A model generated the notes under the pieces. The model saw nothing but the letters and a program-made list of their open reading frames with translations, was not told where the DNA came from and did not search any database. A program made the position numbers and the translations under genes. A DNA stretch of 64,000 bases, from the NCBI RefSeq assembly GCF_000764305.2, contig NW_025947465.1, positions 62,001-126,000 on the forward strand, given 5' to 3'. Source of the stretch: Hyalella azteca. Lineage: Eukaryota; Arthropoda; Malacostraca; Amphipoda; Hyalellidae. Each line of letters starts with the position of its first letter. Position 1 is the first letter of the stretch. Shown here piece after piece: positions 26,933-46,589 of the stretch.

Positions 26933-28192
26933 AAACTCGAGTGCTCTTATTAACGTCAAGCAACTTGATGTAACATATCTCCAGGGTCAGTTATCACGGT
27001 AGGGTTCTGCGTTTACTTATAAGGATGTGGGAGACAGCGAGTCTGTTTCATTAACCCAGTGAATTCTATAGAGTTTTCGGCATTTATCAAGTTCAGTTCT
27101 TGCAGACAAACAACTGGATATTTATTGACGCTTTCAACCCCATGAAGACCGTAAATATGTAAACGAATTCTCTGAATATTTATAGATACCGTAAAGAAAC
27201 TTCGGTTTTCTCAGAATTCAAACGCGTAGCGACACTCGAATCCGATTCAAAATACTGGACTCGATGAATATAAGATCCGAGACGCACCATCCTGTTGAAT
27301 ACTATCGAAGTCGCAACACAATATACCAATAAAAAGCAAAAAATTTTATGTATACAAATATCATCGGTTACAGGAGATGTACGGAAAGTAGTCGTTAAAT
27401 CATAGGTGAACTCCCTGCTAAGACAGCTTCATGTAACTTGTATAGCTATCACGTAGCCGGAAATTCTATGTAGACAGAAATTTTGCTTCGAATTAAAAAC
27501 ATTTGCCTTGGATGCAATTTGTCAAGATATTCTTGCTCATATTCCCCAAGGGTACCTCAACCATACGTAAAATGTTACTTTTATCTACTTTTCCACGGGG
27601 AGAAAGTAAGAAACAAAGATGGTCGGCTGGAGACAATATCGTGCAGCCTTCAAAGCAAGAAGGAAGCATATGTTGCTATGAAATCACAATTTCTTTAAAT
27701 TATTCATACTTCAAAATTAAAATGCTAGCTGCTTGTCATTTTACATGTAGCCGTTGCTGACTCGAAACAACGTAGGAGACACTCTCATTTCACCAATCGA
27801 TGAACATTTCCCCGATTGATCGCCGGCCGAAGCAATCAAAAACTATCGTTTACACACTAAAAATTACGAAGCCTAAGCCAGATAACTGTACGTGTCCTTT
27901 TGGCCGTCTATTCTTTCCAGGTATTCCTTCTCGATCAAGATGTCTATGCATTTCTGAAAAGGAGGAAAAGGACGTGAGGTGACACCGCAAATGCAATCAT
28001 GTTAAAGACCCATCAGAATCGCGACATGTACCCAAAGACCCAATACTAAATAGTAAAAATTGTTTAGACGATTCTCATGAAATTAGACCGCTTCGAAGAC
28101 GCACTGGAAGATGGATTTAAAAGGATGTAATTTTTGCACTCAACGTAAGCAAACAAGCGTCAAAGACTTGATCGTAGAGCATTCATGATATA
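26933..28192. repeat. Tandem segmental duplication, copy A
   Basis: This 1.26-kb block recurs at 28285-29544 with an offset of 1352 bp. By eye I noticed about nine single-base differences, so the copies are roughly 99% identical. It contains the cullin-1 terminal exon (27873-27953), its acceptor, and a 3' UTR with an AATAAA on - at 27126-27121. It ends at GATATA, where the 92-bp Tc1-like fragment begins. Confidence 0.95.
27873..27953 (-). CDS. Second copy of the cullin-1 terminal exon
   Basis: Acceptor TTTCAG then [18 protein letters not shown] and the end DTYSYLA plus stop, identical in coding sequence to the proximal terminal exon at 29305-29225. It is the distal one as the gene is transcribed. 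Splicing from exon 14 to either copy would give the same protein with a nearly identical 3' UTR, so it could act as an alternative 3' end. It could equally be an assembly artefact from two haplotypes. Confidence 0.8.
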   Translation of the reverse strand, partial: KCIDILIEKEYLERIDGQKDTYSYLA

Positions 28193-28284
28193 CAGTGGGG
28201 GGAAATAAATATTCGTACACTTGAAAAATCGTATTTTAATGTATGTAAGTACACAAACTTAACAGGAAAAGTGATTTCAATTAT
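28193..28284. mobile_element. Tc1/mariner-like transposon end fragment
   Basis: Right after a TA, the sequence reads CAGTGGGGGGAAATAAATAT then TCGTACACTTGAAAA, the usual shape of Tc1-family ends (CAGTG...AAA.TATTCG.ACACTTG). Only 92 bp remain and they lie exactly between the two copies of the tandem duplication. Copy B carries the same site without it (GATATATAAATACC), consistent with insertion at a TA. No transposase is present. Confidence 0.6.
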
Positions 28285-29224
28285 AAACTCGAGTGCTCTT
28301 ATTAACGTCAAGCAACTTGATGTAACATATCTCCAGGGTCAGTTATCACGGTAGGGTTCTGCGTTTACTTATAAGGATGTGGGAGACAGCGAGTCTGTTT
28401 CATTAACCCAGTGAATTCTATAGAGTTTTCGGCATTTATCAAGTTCAGTTCTTGCAGACAAACAACTGGATATTTATTGACGCTTTCAATCCCATAAAGA
28501 CCGTAAATATGTAAACGAATTCTCTGAATATTTATAGATACCGTAAAGAAACTTCGGTTTTCTCAGAATTCAAACGCGTAGCGACACTCGAATCCGATTC
28601 AAAATACTGGACTCGATGAATATAAGATCCGAGACGCACCATCCTGTTGAATACTATCGAAGTCGCAACACAATATACCAATAAAAAGCAAAAAATTTTA
28701 TGTATACAAATATCATCGGTTATAAGAGATGTACGGAAAGTAGTCGTTAAATCATAGGTGAACTCCCTGCTAAGACAGCTTCATGTAACTTGTATAGCTA
28801 TCACGTAGCCGGAAATTCTATGTAGACAGAAATTTTGCTTCGAATTAAAAACATTTGCCTTGGATGCAATTTGTCAAGATATTCTTGCTCATATTCCCCA
28901 AGGGTACCTCAACCATACGTAAAATGTTACTTTTATCTACTTTTCCACTGGGAGAAAGTAAGAAACAAAGATGGTCGGCTGGAGACAATATCGTGCAGCC
29001 TTCAAAGCAAGAAGGAAGCATATGTTGCTATGAAATCACAATTTCTTTAAATTATTCATACTTCAAAATTAAAATGCTAGCTGCTTGTCATTTTACATGT
29101 AGCCGTTGCTGACTCGAAACAACGTAGGAGACACTCTCATTTCACCAATCGATAAACATTTCCCCGATTGATCGCCGGCCGAAGCAATCAAAAACTATCG
29201 TTTACACACTAAAAATTACGAAGC

Positions 29225-38345
<9,121 letters not shown>

Positions 38346-38363
38346 TCTGCCTTCAGCTTTCAA

Positions 38364-39775
38364 ATGCTGATTATGGCTTCAAACTGCTGATGAACAAGAT
38401 ACTTGATCATAAAAGAAGCTCAGCAGCCAAGTAATGATTATCAAAATCACAGAATAATCACAGAAAAAAGAGAGTATTTGTGAACAATTCCTTTGCTTTG
38501 AATGAAACCAAAAACCTCCAACTATCTTAGGGTATAGTCTGTAAGAAATGAAAAACTTAGAAGCACTTGTTAGGACATATATATAAATACTAAAGAAGAA
38601 TGTTGAATGAGACCATGTAAAAGAGATAAGTGCCTTAAAACAATCATAAGCTATGTTTCAATTAAATATTTGTATTGAAATTGAATAATTAACCTTTCAA
38701 CAATATTTTACAAAATTATTGACAATTAAACTCACAGTACCGTTATAAGATGAAAATTCTGCCACTACCATGCTAACAATCAATGTCTTGAATACATTCA
38801 AATAGAAATGTAATCAAATCATTCAGAAATACATTCCAATTTTATTTTTACTCATCATAGAACTTTATATTTGTTTTGGCTGAATCACCTATAACAAAAT
38901 GTACAGACACATAGTGCAATTAGACATTCATTTTATATTACCTTGGTAATTTGGGTTTTGGGAACATAAAACTTAAATTAGAGGAGCGGCTCACAGAGGA
39001 GCAGAAAACCTCCCACGCTGACAGCCGATATCTCACTACGGCTGCCAGCTGTGCAATGAAGCATTCACTACTAACGCTCACTGTTGTAGTTGTGTGTCCA
39101 GAAGAACAATGCAATAGAGTCTTCTAGCATAAAAATTTTTTTCCAGTATGTGCAGTAACCCAAAATAACTCTAATCTTCAAGATCATCTATAAATTAATA
39201 TAAGCAACATTCTTCCTCATACAGCCACTGGTATGCACAGAAAAACTTCTGCCAATAATCATTTTGACTTCAGTTACATGTATTTCTTTGTAAATTTAAC
39301 ACTTTTTGTTTTAAATCAGTAAACGACCAGTTGATCAGTTGAGATGGCAAGCTGTATTGCACTTGACTATCATTTATATAAGTTTTAAACCAAAATACTT
39401 GGTAAAATTATAAAATATTTAAATAAAAGACAAGTAGTATGATTAAAATTTATCAGAAATCAAACATTACCTCTGGCACAGTTAAAATGATAAAAATAGA
39501 AAAAGCCATTGGCCAATGAGGCAATGAAAGTACAAAACTTGAAGATTATTGACACTTCACTAAAACTAAATGAGAAGAGGATGCAGCTTGACTTCTTGCA
39601 ATGAGTTATTTAAAAAATTAAATAGAAAACAATTTTTCATGCGAGAATCTCATTTTTCTAATAAATTTGTAAATAATCTCATTAGATGTTTGATATTAAT
39701 TAATTAATGGCTACTTCTCAATACTTATTTAGCAGTTGTTGTTGTTATGATTCAACAGTCTCATTTTTACAAGAG
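38364..39775. other. Upstream region of cullin-1
   Basis: This should hold the 5' UTR and promoter of cullin-1. The only less AT-rich patch is around 38980-39090. I cannot place a transcription start or an upstream non-coding exon. No other gene is seen. Confidence 0.5.
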
Positions 39776-40022
39776 ACCTCCCTCGCGCAAGTACGACACC
39801 ACCGATAGGGGGTCGCTCCAGAGCTGTAGCCTGTAGGGCCGAGATTATGTGGTGGTGTTGTCTGAGGTCCTGCCAGAGTGGACATTCCAGGAGAATGTGA
39901 GTGATTGTGTGAGGAACTCCTTGGCTGGATGGACAGGTGTCTGAGTCTGCTTGGCCAATTCTGTTGGCGTACGTTTGTAGTGAGGGGTTGTGGCAGCAGC
40001 GAGGCCTAGCTAGGTGTACTCT
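39776..40022 (-). mobile_element. 3' coding end of a non-LTR retrotransposon, interrupted
   Basis: On - the sequence encodes RVHLARPRCCHNPSLQTYAN, RIGQADSDTCP, ITHILLECPLWQDL and ends at a stop near 39740. This is the C-terminal zinc-knuckle region of a jockey-like element. Its upstream codons (QLPRQE) resume at 40559-40580 after the inserted element at 40023-40550: joining across one 8-bp target copy restores a continuous LPRQERVHLAR, the normal family motif. It is otherwise 5' truncated. Confidence 0.75.
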
Positions 40023-40550
40023 GCTGTGCAGAGAGTGGATGAATATTGCAAGATCTTTGGCGACACTTCAGTAGCAAAATTTACGCCTTCAGAAGATCTT
40101 GCCGACACATTTAGATTGTAATTCTCCTATTTAATATATTTGTAAGTCTTCAGCCAACTATTTAGAAAAAAGTAAGGTTTCCAGTACGTTGGATGGATCA
40201 GGATGCAGTAAAGCTTGTCCGGAAATTGGTTGCGATGAGTTCCCGCCAAAAAAATGTAAACAAAATCATAGTTGCAGTCACATTAGAGCAATCAGATGCA
40301 TCATCACATGTTCAGTTGACACTTGCGGTACAATTAGACTGTTTTTAGGGTAAAATTAGTTATTTGGAGTAACACGTGCATGCAACCTTGTAAATAAGTT
40401 TGTGGCTTTAAAATAGTTTTTCATTACTCAGCGTAAATGGCTTTTCATTGAAAATTACCCGGCGACACATCTTGAAAATGGTCGGCAACACTTTGGGCTT
40501 AAAAACCCATATATTGGCGACGCTGCTTCCACCTTCTGCACCCTGGGCCA
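40023..40550 (+). mobile_element. Non-autonomous DNA transposon (hAT-like), copy 1
   Basis: This 528-bp element is flanked by TGTACTCT (40015-40022 and 40551-40558), an 8-bp target duplication, and interrupts a retrotransposon frame that reads through once the element is removed. An inverted copy occupies 47624-49169. Ends contain GTGCAGAGAGTGG (left) and, read inward from the right, GTGCAGAAGGTGG. It encodes no transposase. Confidence 0.75.
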
Positions 40551-40689
40551 TGTACTCTCTCCTGTCTAGGGAGCTGGGTTTATGTGCTGCTTATTTCAGG
40601 TGGTTTGTGTCCAAGGGCTTTGTTCTTGCCAGCCAGCTCCAGCATTCTAAGTGTCATAATTGTGAGCAAGTGTTTTTTTTTTGTGCTGG

Positions 40690-41040
40690 AGCCCGCCAAG
40701 GATGATCATCATTAAACTTTTTGCAACTCAGAGGAAAGCTTTCTACAGACAAGCTGGAAGCACTGAGATGCAAATTAGCAGTGCAACAATTTTTGTTCAA
40801 GAAAAAGAATGTCAAGAATTAAGCTGCAACAAGAGCAAGTTTCCGTGTGTCGCATTATTTGGCAAAGCAAGAAAAACCCTTTACTGATGGTGAGTTAATT
40901 AAATTATGCATCACTGAAGTGGCCAACTAACACTGTCCAGAAAAAGAAAAAAAGTAGACTTTCTTAAAAACGATCGGCCCTTCGGCAATTGCAGTTACCA
41001 AAAATTGGTGGAAGAAACATGTGCAGCTCTGAAAAAGGGT
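40690..41040 (+). pseudogene. N-terminal part of a GTF2IRD2/ZBED-like hAT transposase
   Basis: One frame reads ASFRVSHYLAKQEKPFTDGE then LIKLCITEVAN, the conserved segment after the BED finger in Charlie-type hAT transposases (also found in GTF2IRD2 proteins). Stops and frameshifts break it. It stops abruptly at 41040 where a retrotransposon tail begins; the C-terminal half of the same kind of transposase resumes at 46590. Confidence 0.7.
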
Positions 41041-41460
41041 TTGTTGTTGTTGTTAATTGCCCAGGACCGCTGCTCGGCGGCGCCCACGAAGAGGCGGCGG
41101 CTCCGGGGAAGGAGGGGGGAGCGGAGGTTCCGCTTCAAGGATGTCGGTGAAGGATGGGAGCGACAAGAGGAAAGCCGCAGTTGGCCCAGGGTTAGACCAG
41201 AGGTCCAGTGGGGTCAGCGAGGTGGGATGCAAAGGGCAGTTGAAGAGGTGATGGGTGGTGCGGTCTATTGCACCGCACTCAGGGCAGAGTGGGCTGTTGG
41301 CTGCACCAATGCGGGCAAGGTACGAGTTGAGCCGCGATGAGTAGCCCAAGCGGAGTTGGGAAAGGGCGCTTCTGGCCGCCCTGGGGAGGGAAAGCTTGCT
41401 GGACAAGACAGTGGGGGCAGGGGTCAGAAACACCTTGTTGGGAGCTGCTGAGTAGTAGTA
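41041..41460 (-). mobile_element. 3' end of a second non-LTR retrotransposon
   Basis: On - it encodes LPRAARSALSQLRLGYSSRL, NSYLARIGAANSPLCPECGA and THHLFNCPLHPTSLTPLDLW, the classic end of jockey-like ORF2 proteins in arthropods, then a stop and a short (CAA)n-type tail at 41058-41041. A (CTA)n run at about 41450-41466 marks the other edge. The pre-RT stretch at 46050-46540 is of the same family and may be the 5' side of the same copy. Confidence 0.8.
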
Positions 41461-41489
41461 GTAGGGGAGAGGTTTCTAGCGCTCCAGAT

Positions 41490-42910
41490 CAGTTTCGTCT
41501 ATTTCGCGCCGAAGGTGCAATATTCGGTTTGCAGGGTCAGGTTTCTTTCTTGATTTCGGGCTCGTATCCATCTGGTCTAGGGTGTATACTTCTTGGTTTC
41601 CAAGGTGCAGGCTTGGTCCATCTTTTGTTACTCCATCTCAACCAGCAATGTGATGACACAAATGTGGTGTTTTGACAAAGGTGTGGGTCTATTCTGACCT
41701 ATGTCATGGCGCCGTGCTAGATTTCCGTTAGCAGGTTACACTCGATTAGGTATTGTCTAAGGTTGTCAGTTCTGAAGATGCTTCGGGGAACTTCCCTCAG
41801 CATCCTAGATAGCATTTCATTAGGGCTGAGGGCAGTAGTGTTGGGGTGGTAGTTTTGCCTGGTATCACTGTGGTTCGGGCATTCCGCCATAACATGCAAG
41901 ACCGTCAGGGGTACCAAACAATCATTGCAATGCGGCATTGGACGGCGTTCAATCAGGTAGCTGTGAGTGAGGCGCGTGTGGCCGATCCTTAGTCTGCACA
42001 GCGCTACCTCCATCTTCCGGGATTTCTGGTATGATGAGGTCCATGCTTGATCACCACGCTGGTATGATGAGGTCCACACTGCTGAGGCCAGGTAGGATGA
42101 GACAGCGGAGCTGTGCAGGGTGCTGAGGGCAGCGGAGTAGGATTCGGGGGGAAGGGATCCCTCTACCAGCAGGTGAGAGACAGAAGGGAGGAAGCGGGAC
42201 TGAAGCGTGTGCTTCATACAACGGGGCCCTGATGTCTGGGTGACAATAGGGTAGCTGGGGTGGTGTGGACATAGAGCACAGGCCAGGAACTGCGAGCAGA
42301 GTAGAGAGAGGTGTTCGGCCACAGGTAAGACCTCAGCTTTGCTATGCAGGTGGGAAGCAGAGGCCATTAGAAGAGATTCTGTGGTTATGCGGAGGGCAGA
42401 GTTTTGAATGGATTGCAGCTTGGAGATTGCCAAAGGAGAGGCGTTGGGGAACCACACTGGGGCAGCGTAGGTGAAGAGGGACTTTATAAGAGCCTTGAAA
42501 GTCACCAGGAGGGTTTCCTTCTGCTGTCCCCAGCTGGTTCCGGTGAGGGACTTGAGGATGTTGAGGCGCGGGCAGGCTTGTTGGCATATTTCAGCGATGT
42601 GGGGCGAGAAGGTGAAGTGGGGGTCAAAACTGACCCCAAGGATCTTCGGGGTTCGACAAAGTGGGAAGTCGGACCCCTCCCAGTTGACGTGAGGGTCTGT
42701 TTGTGATTGATGGGTGTCAGAGGTGAAGAGGGTAGAGTGGGATTTGGGGATGGACACCGATAACCCCTTCCAACAAGCCCATGCAGCCACATCGGAGGAG
42801 TGGGAGGAGAGGACTGCAGATGCGTCGTCGATCTGCATGGCCCCCGCAGCGGCTGTGAAATCATTCAAATAGGAGGTGATTAGAGGGACGGTGTTGCGAT
42901 CCGGTCAACA
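41490..42910 (-). mobile_element. Reverse transcriptase C-terminal half of a non-LTR retrotransposon
   Basis: A 383-codon - strand frame (42868-41717), opening slightly upstream with LITSYLNDFTAAAGAM. It continues KILGVSFDPHFTFSPHI, LTGTSWGQQKETLLVTFKAL, AAPVWFPNASP, IQNSALRITTESLLM and ends with CNDCLVPLTVLHVMAECPNH before a stop. This is the fingers/palm end, thumb and zinc-knuckle of a jockey/CR1-like ORF2. The catalytic YADD box reads YLND, so it is inactive even if complete. No 5' half is attached; about 200 bp of 3' UTR follow to about 41500. Confidence 0.9.
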
Positions 42911-44655
42911 GGGGTTCACAAAAGCTATGTGAAGATTAGCTCAATCACCCTAAGATATAATACCTAGCTAAGCCTACCTCCAACCCTGAGAACAAATTTG
43001 GGACAATGAAACACAGGTCATTCCCAAACAACACTATACTTAAGCTAAGAACAAAGCCAAGAGCCATTGGTACAGGATAAACCCTAGGGCACCAAATATC
43101 CTTTACAGGATAAGCTAGGCAGCCACCCTCCAGAGGAAAATCCCAGAGAGGTGACTGTAGTATTCCGTTCAGGAGCCGAATTTTACAATATGGTCCAACT
43201 TTGTGGTAAACAATAATATTCAACAGAACATCCTAACCTGTGACATAAGGGAATCAAAATTACAGTAAGATAAGCAATAGCCTAGAAGTCTTGGTTGGCA
43301 CGGAGACAAATAAAGGTCCTGGAAAGGAGAGCATAATAAGAAATGGCAGTGATTCCTCAACAGTAGACTAGTACAGTAAGAGCACTCTTTACCTGGTCCA
43401 TGGATCGCCCTGATGTATAGCACTAAGGCAGTGTAGTTGCATCACTCTCATAGACACCACAGGCACACACAAGCACTCCCCCTCACAATAACACCCCAGG
43501 TACTCACCAGTCTGGTAGAAAGGTTCCACAGAAGGTTACTGACCACAGGTGAAACCGGACTGGGTAGCAGGAACCAGGAACCTCAAGAGAGGCAAGGACT
43601 GTCATGACACTCACTATGTCTCCAAGTGAGTTAAAGAAACCGAGACATTAGCAATATGACAAGAAACAAGGGTTACATTGGTTAAATAATAATATTGATT
43701 AGGGCTCATATTCAACTTGGTCACAAGACTAATTTATCAATAAGGTTTGTTAACCAACTGTAAGAAAGTCTCTGCCCTCTGGCTAAACAAGCATATTAAA
43801 ACAGAGCCTTGGTTAAATATGATCATTGACTAGTCAAATACAGAAAATAAGCACCAATATCAATGTCTAACCCTAGTTCGCAATACCAGAATTGAAGGTG
43901 ACGGGTGATAATAATGGGCACACATATGAATGAGTCACCTACTAACACTATCTGCCAATCATTAAATCACTACAATCACATCACTTGTTGGCCGCACAAA
44001 TGGTTAACTAAATCACTGGTGGTCTGAAGGTCAAAGCCCCACTATACTTTAAAAAGTCAGCATCAGGCAGGTATTTGTAGTGACTTGCAAATATGTAGGA
44101 GTTTAAACAAGTGTATCCAAATGAAATCGCTTAAGACTTGCTCTTGAACAGGACTACTATGCAGCTAGCTCAGTTAGTTAAGTAATGATAACAAAGCCTA
44201 GGTTGACATTTAAATAATGAGCTTCAGCAAGGTGATCTTCAAGGAGCTGCAGTTTGGAAGATGAGAAGACTCAGGACAGGAAGGTCAGGACTGGGCAGGT
44301 TTGGGCTCCAGGTCACCTCAACAGCATGTCAGCTGGGTCCCACACTGACTGCTCCTATCAAGTTAACAAAATAATGGGACTAGAGTCTATGGTCTTTAAG
44401 GGCAGTTATAGGGGATGTGTACCTCAAATCAGGAGTATTTTGGTTAGGATTTAAACAAGCAATAATGCATCAATCAGCAAGAACACAGAACAAATGTCCA
44501 AGCAATATGGCAAGACAAGAAAAGCAAGCACAGTATGGCAAGGCAAACACTTGATTTGAGATTTAATAGTTGTAATGATTCAAATTCAATGTAAAAGCAT
44601 TCAGGTAAGTGAATAAAGCAATTCGAAACAGGAACAAGGTGACATTAAACAGGTA
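42911..44655. other. Unassigned stretch inside the transposon mosaic
   Basis: No long reading frame, no family I recognise, and no clear terminal repeats. Base composition is less AT-rich than the spacers. It is probably non-coding transposon sequence, because retroelement fragments bound it on both sides. Confidence 0.4.
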
Positions 44656-44659
44656 ACAA

Positions 44660-45325
44660 AGTAATATTTTCGTTTGAGGAACGAAAATCTAATTAGAGCT
44701 CGGAGTTTTAGGCTGTTTGCTTTTAACATTTCGAAAGCTCTATTTGATCTTTGGATTGTTTCTTCCTCGAATTTAATCATATCAGTAAAGAAAAAGTTAG
44801 AAAGCCGCCTTTGGCAGCTTTTCTTCCGTTGACCTTGAGTGGTGCCACAGCTATGTAGGCGCGGTCTGCATGCTCTCAATCGTAGCACTGTCCGCGTAAT
44901 AAAGTTTGGGGAGGAGGTGGTCTCAGCACAGCCTGAAACTCCGAGCTCTAATTAGATTGTTTTCGTTCCTCAAACAAAAATAATTAGAGCAAACTCCGTT
45001 TTAGGCTGTTTGCTTTTCTACCAAAGTCGCCCTTTAGGGTCTGGGGGAGGAAACTTTCAGACTCCCCTGAGAGGTAAAAGAAGCAATCAAGATATTTAAA
45101 CCAAGGTCTACTTAATTGGTGGGGCAATGCAAATGTTAGATACAAAAGTGTAGGCACTAATTAATGACCGTTCTCCCTGCCACGAAGTGTATTTTGGGAA
45201 CCGATAACGTCCTCTGATAGCAACGGATGAATACGTTGGGGGTGCTCCAGAAGCCGTTGCGCATGATTTCCTCCATGGATACGTTGCGCATCCAGGCAAT
45301 GGAGTGGCTAGCCCGGCGGACGTCA
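44660..45325 (-). mobile_element. Tyrosine-recombinase retroelement tail (DIRS-like) with split repeats
   Basis: On -, 45320-45151 encodes VRRASHSIAWMRNVSMEEIM then RNGFWSTPNVFIRCYQRTL and FVAGRTVIN-stop. This fits the end of a tyrosine recombinase: Arg of box II, then the Tyr nucleophile in RCYQR; the box II His is replaced. Downstream lie repeats: TCTAATTAGAGCTCGGAGTT with flanks at 44690-44724 occurs inverted at 44935-44965 and again directly at 44985-45015. Inverted plus direct copies of one end are the pattern expected of DIRS-type elements. The block ends at 45325 where the LUC7L copy starts. Confidence 0.55.
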
Positions 45326-46048
45326 ATCTCATTCCTAACAGTCTTACTTTCTATGAGAATTTAATCAGGAATCGGATTGAAAAACAGCCAATAATTGCCG
45401 AAAATTAATCACGTCAATATTTAGTGCCCTCAACTTTTTTATATATCGGTAGTAATGGAATACGAGTCGATATGAAAGTCTTGTGGCAAGAAAACAAGAC
45501 AGCCATTCTCAAATTAAAGAAATACGATAGAAGATAAAACAGCCAACGCCCGTAACAGAAACAATAAATGACTACCTTTTGACCTTTACTCATCTCGTTA
45601 AGTTACTGAGAAAAAAATTATCGAAACTTGCTCCTGAAATAATCGTGCATCTGCGTCGATTTTTTGAAGGATGTAAACTCAAATTTATACATAATTATTT
45701 TGAACAGGAAAACAGAACTCGCGCATAGATCTCTGGTTACCTGCTGCTGTCGTGGGGTTTGCTGCTCGATCGATTACTGCGTCGGTCTCGAGATCGCGAT
45801 CGACGGCGCCGACGATCCCTGTCACGGGATCGTGAACGTGTTCGCGACCGCCGATGTCTCCGGCGATCTCGGCGGTCATCATCGCGGCTCCCGTAATGGC
45901 GGTCAGAGCGCCGGTCGTCCTGACGTTCGCGATCTCTGCACACAATACTCAGGTTATGTCTCTGCACACAATACTCAGGTTTTGTCTCTGCACACAATAC
46001 TCAGGTTATATCTCTGCACACAATACTCAGGTTATGTCTCTGCACACA
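45326..46048 (-). repeat. Stray segmental copy of LUC7L RS exon and flanks
   Basis: Bases 45326-46048 match 58753 to about 59480 at offset about 13.43 kb in the same orientation, starting at ATCTCATTCCTAACAG. The copy takes in intron, the RS exon and four to five 26-bp repeat units. It is bounded by a recombinase tail on one side and a retrotransposon fragment on the other. Confidence 0.95.
45741..45935 (-). pseudogene. Extra copy of the LUC7L RS-domain exon
   Basis: The 195-bp exon with its acceptor (TGTGTGCAG) and donor (GTAACC) is intact and has the same protein sequence as the gene copy at 59352-59158; I saw one synonymous change (CGG versus AGA codon context near 45868). It lies 12 kb beyond the gene's last exon, with no partner exon further along, so it can only be dead or a rare alternative end using the TAA just after the donor. 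Confidence 0.8.
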
Positions 46049-46049
46049 A

Positions 46050-46545
46050 ACAGGAGCGACCAGAATTTGGCTGGATTCCTCTGCAAGTAGGTGGACAGGA
46101 CTTTCTTAATCCAGGTTGAGTGGGAGTGAGTGGAAATGGCGGCTGAGATATTGTTGTTGAGGTCCAGTAGGCTGGGGTGGTTGGGGTCCAGGGCTCGGGT
46201 TCTGTCACGCTCGTGAATGAGAGGGATGGCAGATGGTGGGAGGTTGGGAATGAAATCCCTTCTACATCTGCAGGGGATGTGTCGGCGGGCCGCCAAGGTG
46301 AGAATCCTTCTAAAGAGGATCTCGCCCTGGGAGCAGGAGGAGGGGGCAGCAGCAGTGCTAAAGGCGGCCTCTGTATCGGCGGTATAGCCCTCCCAGTCTG
46401 CTCGACGGAACTTAATGTAAGTGCGTGTAGGGCAGTTGTTGGGGGGTTCAGTGAGTCCAAGGAGATGGAGATGGGAAGATGGCCAGAGTTGAGGCGGGCG
46501 AGTGGGGTCCAGGCAGCGGGTTTGTTGGGCAGATTTAGTTAGTTA
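46050..46545 (-). mobile_element. Pre-RT segment of a jockey-like non-LTR retrotransposon
   Basis: On - it encodes IPLIHERDRTRALDPNHPSL, LDLNNNISAAISTHSHSTW and QRNPAKFWSLL, the linker between endonuclease and reverse transcriptase in arthropod jockey-like ORF2. A Pro-rich region precedes it. The frame is cut at 46060 exactly where the LUC7L repeat array begins. A frameshift lies between the two readable parts. Confidence 0.75.
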
Positions 46546-46589
46546 AAAAAGGGTTAGTTGGGCAAAGCTGCTGCAATTGCAGGGATGCG

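Noticed and set aside
38346..38363. Upstream in-frame start for cullin-1
   Set aside because: The codon at 38363 is TTG; the ATG at 38345 has A at -3 and is the first true ATG in frame.
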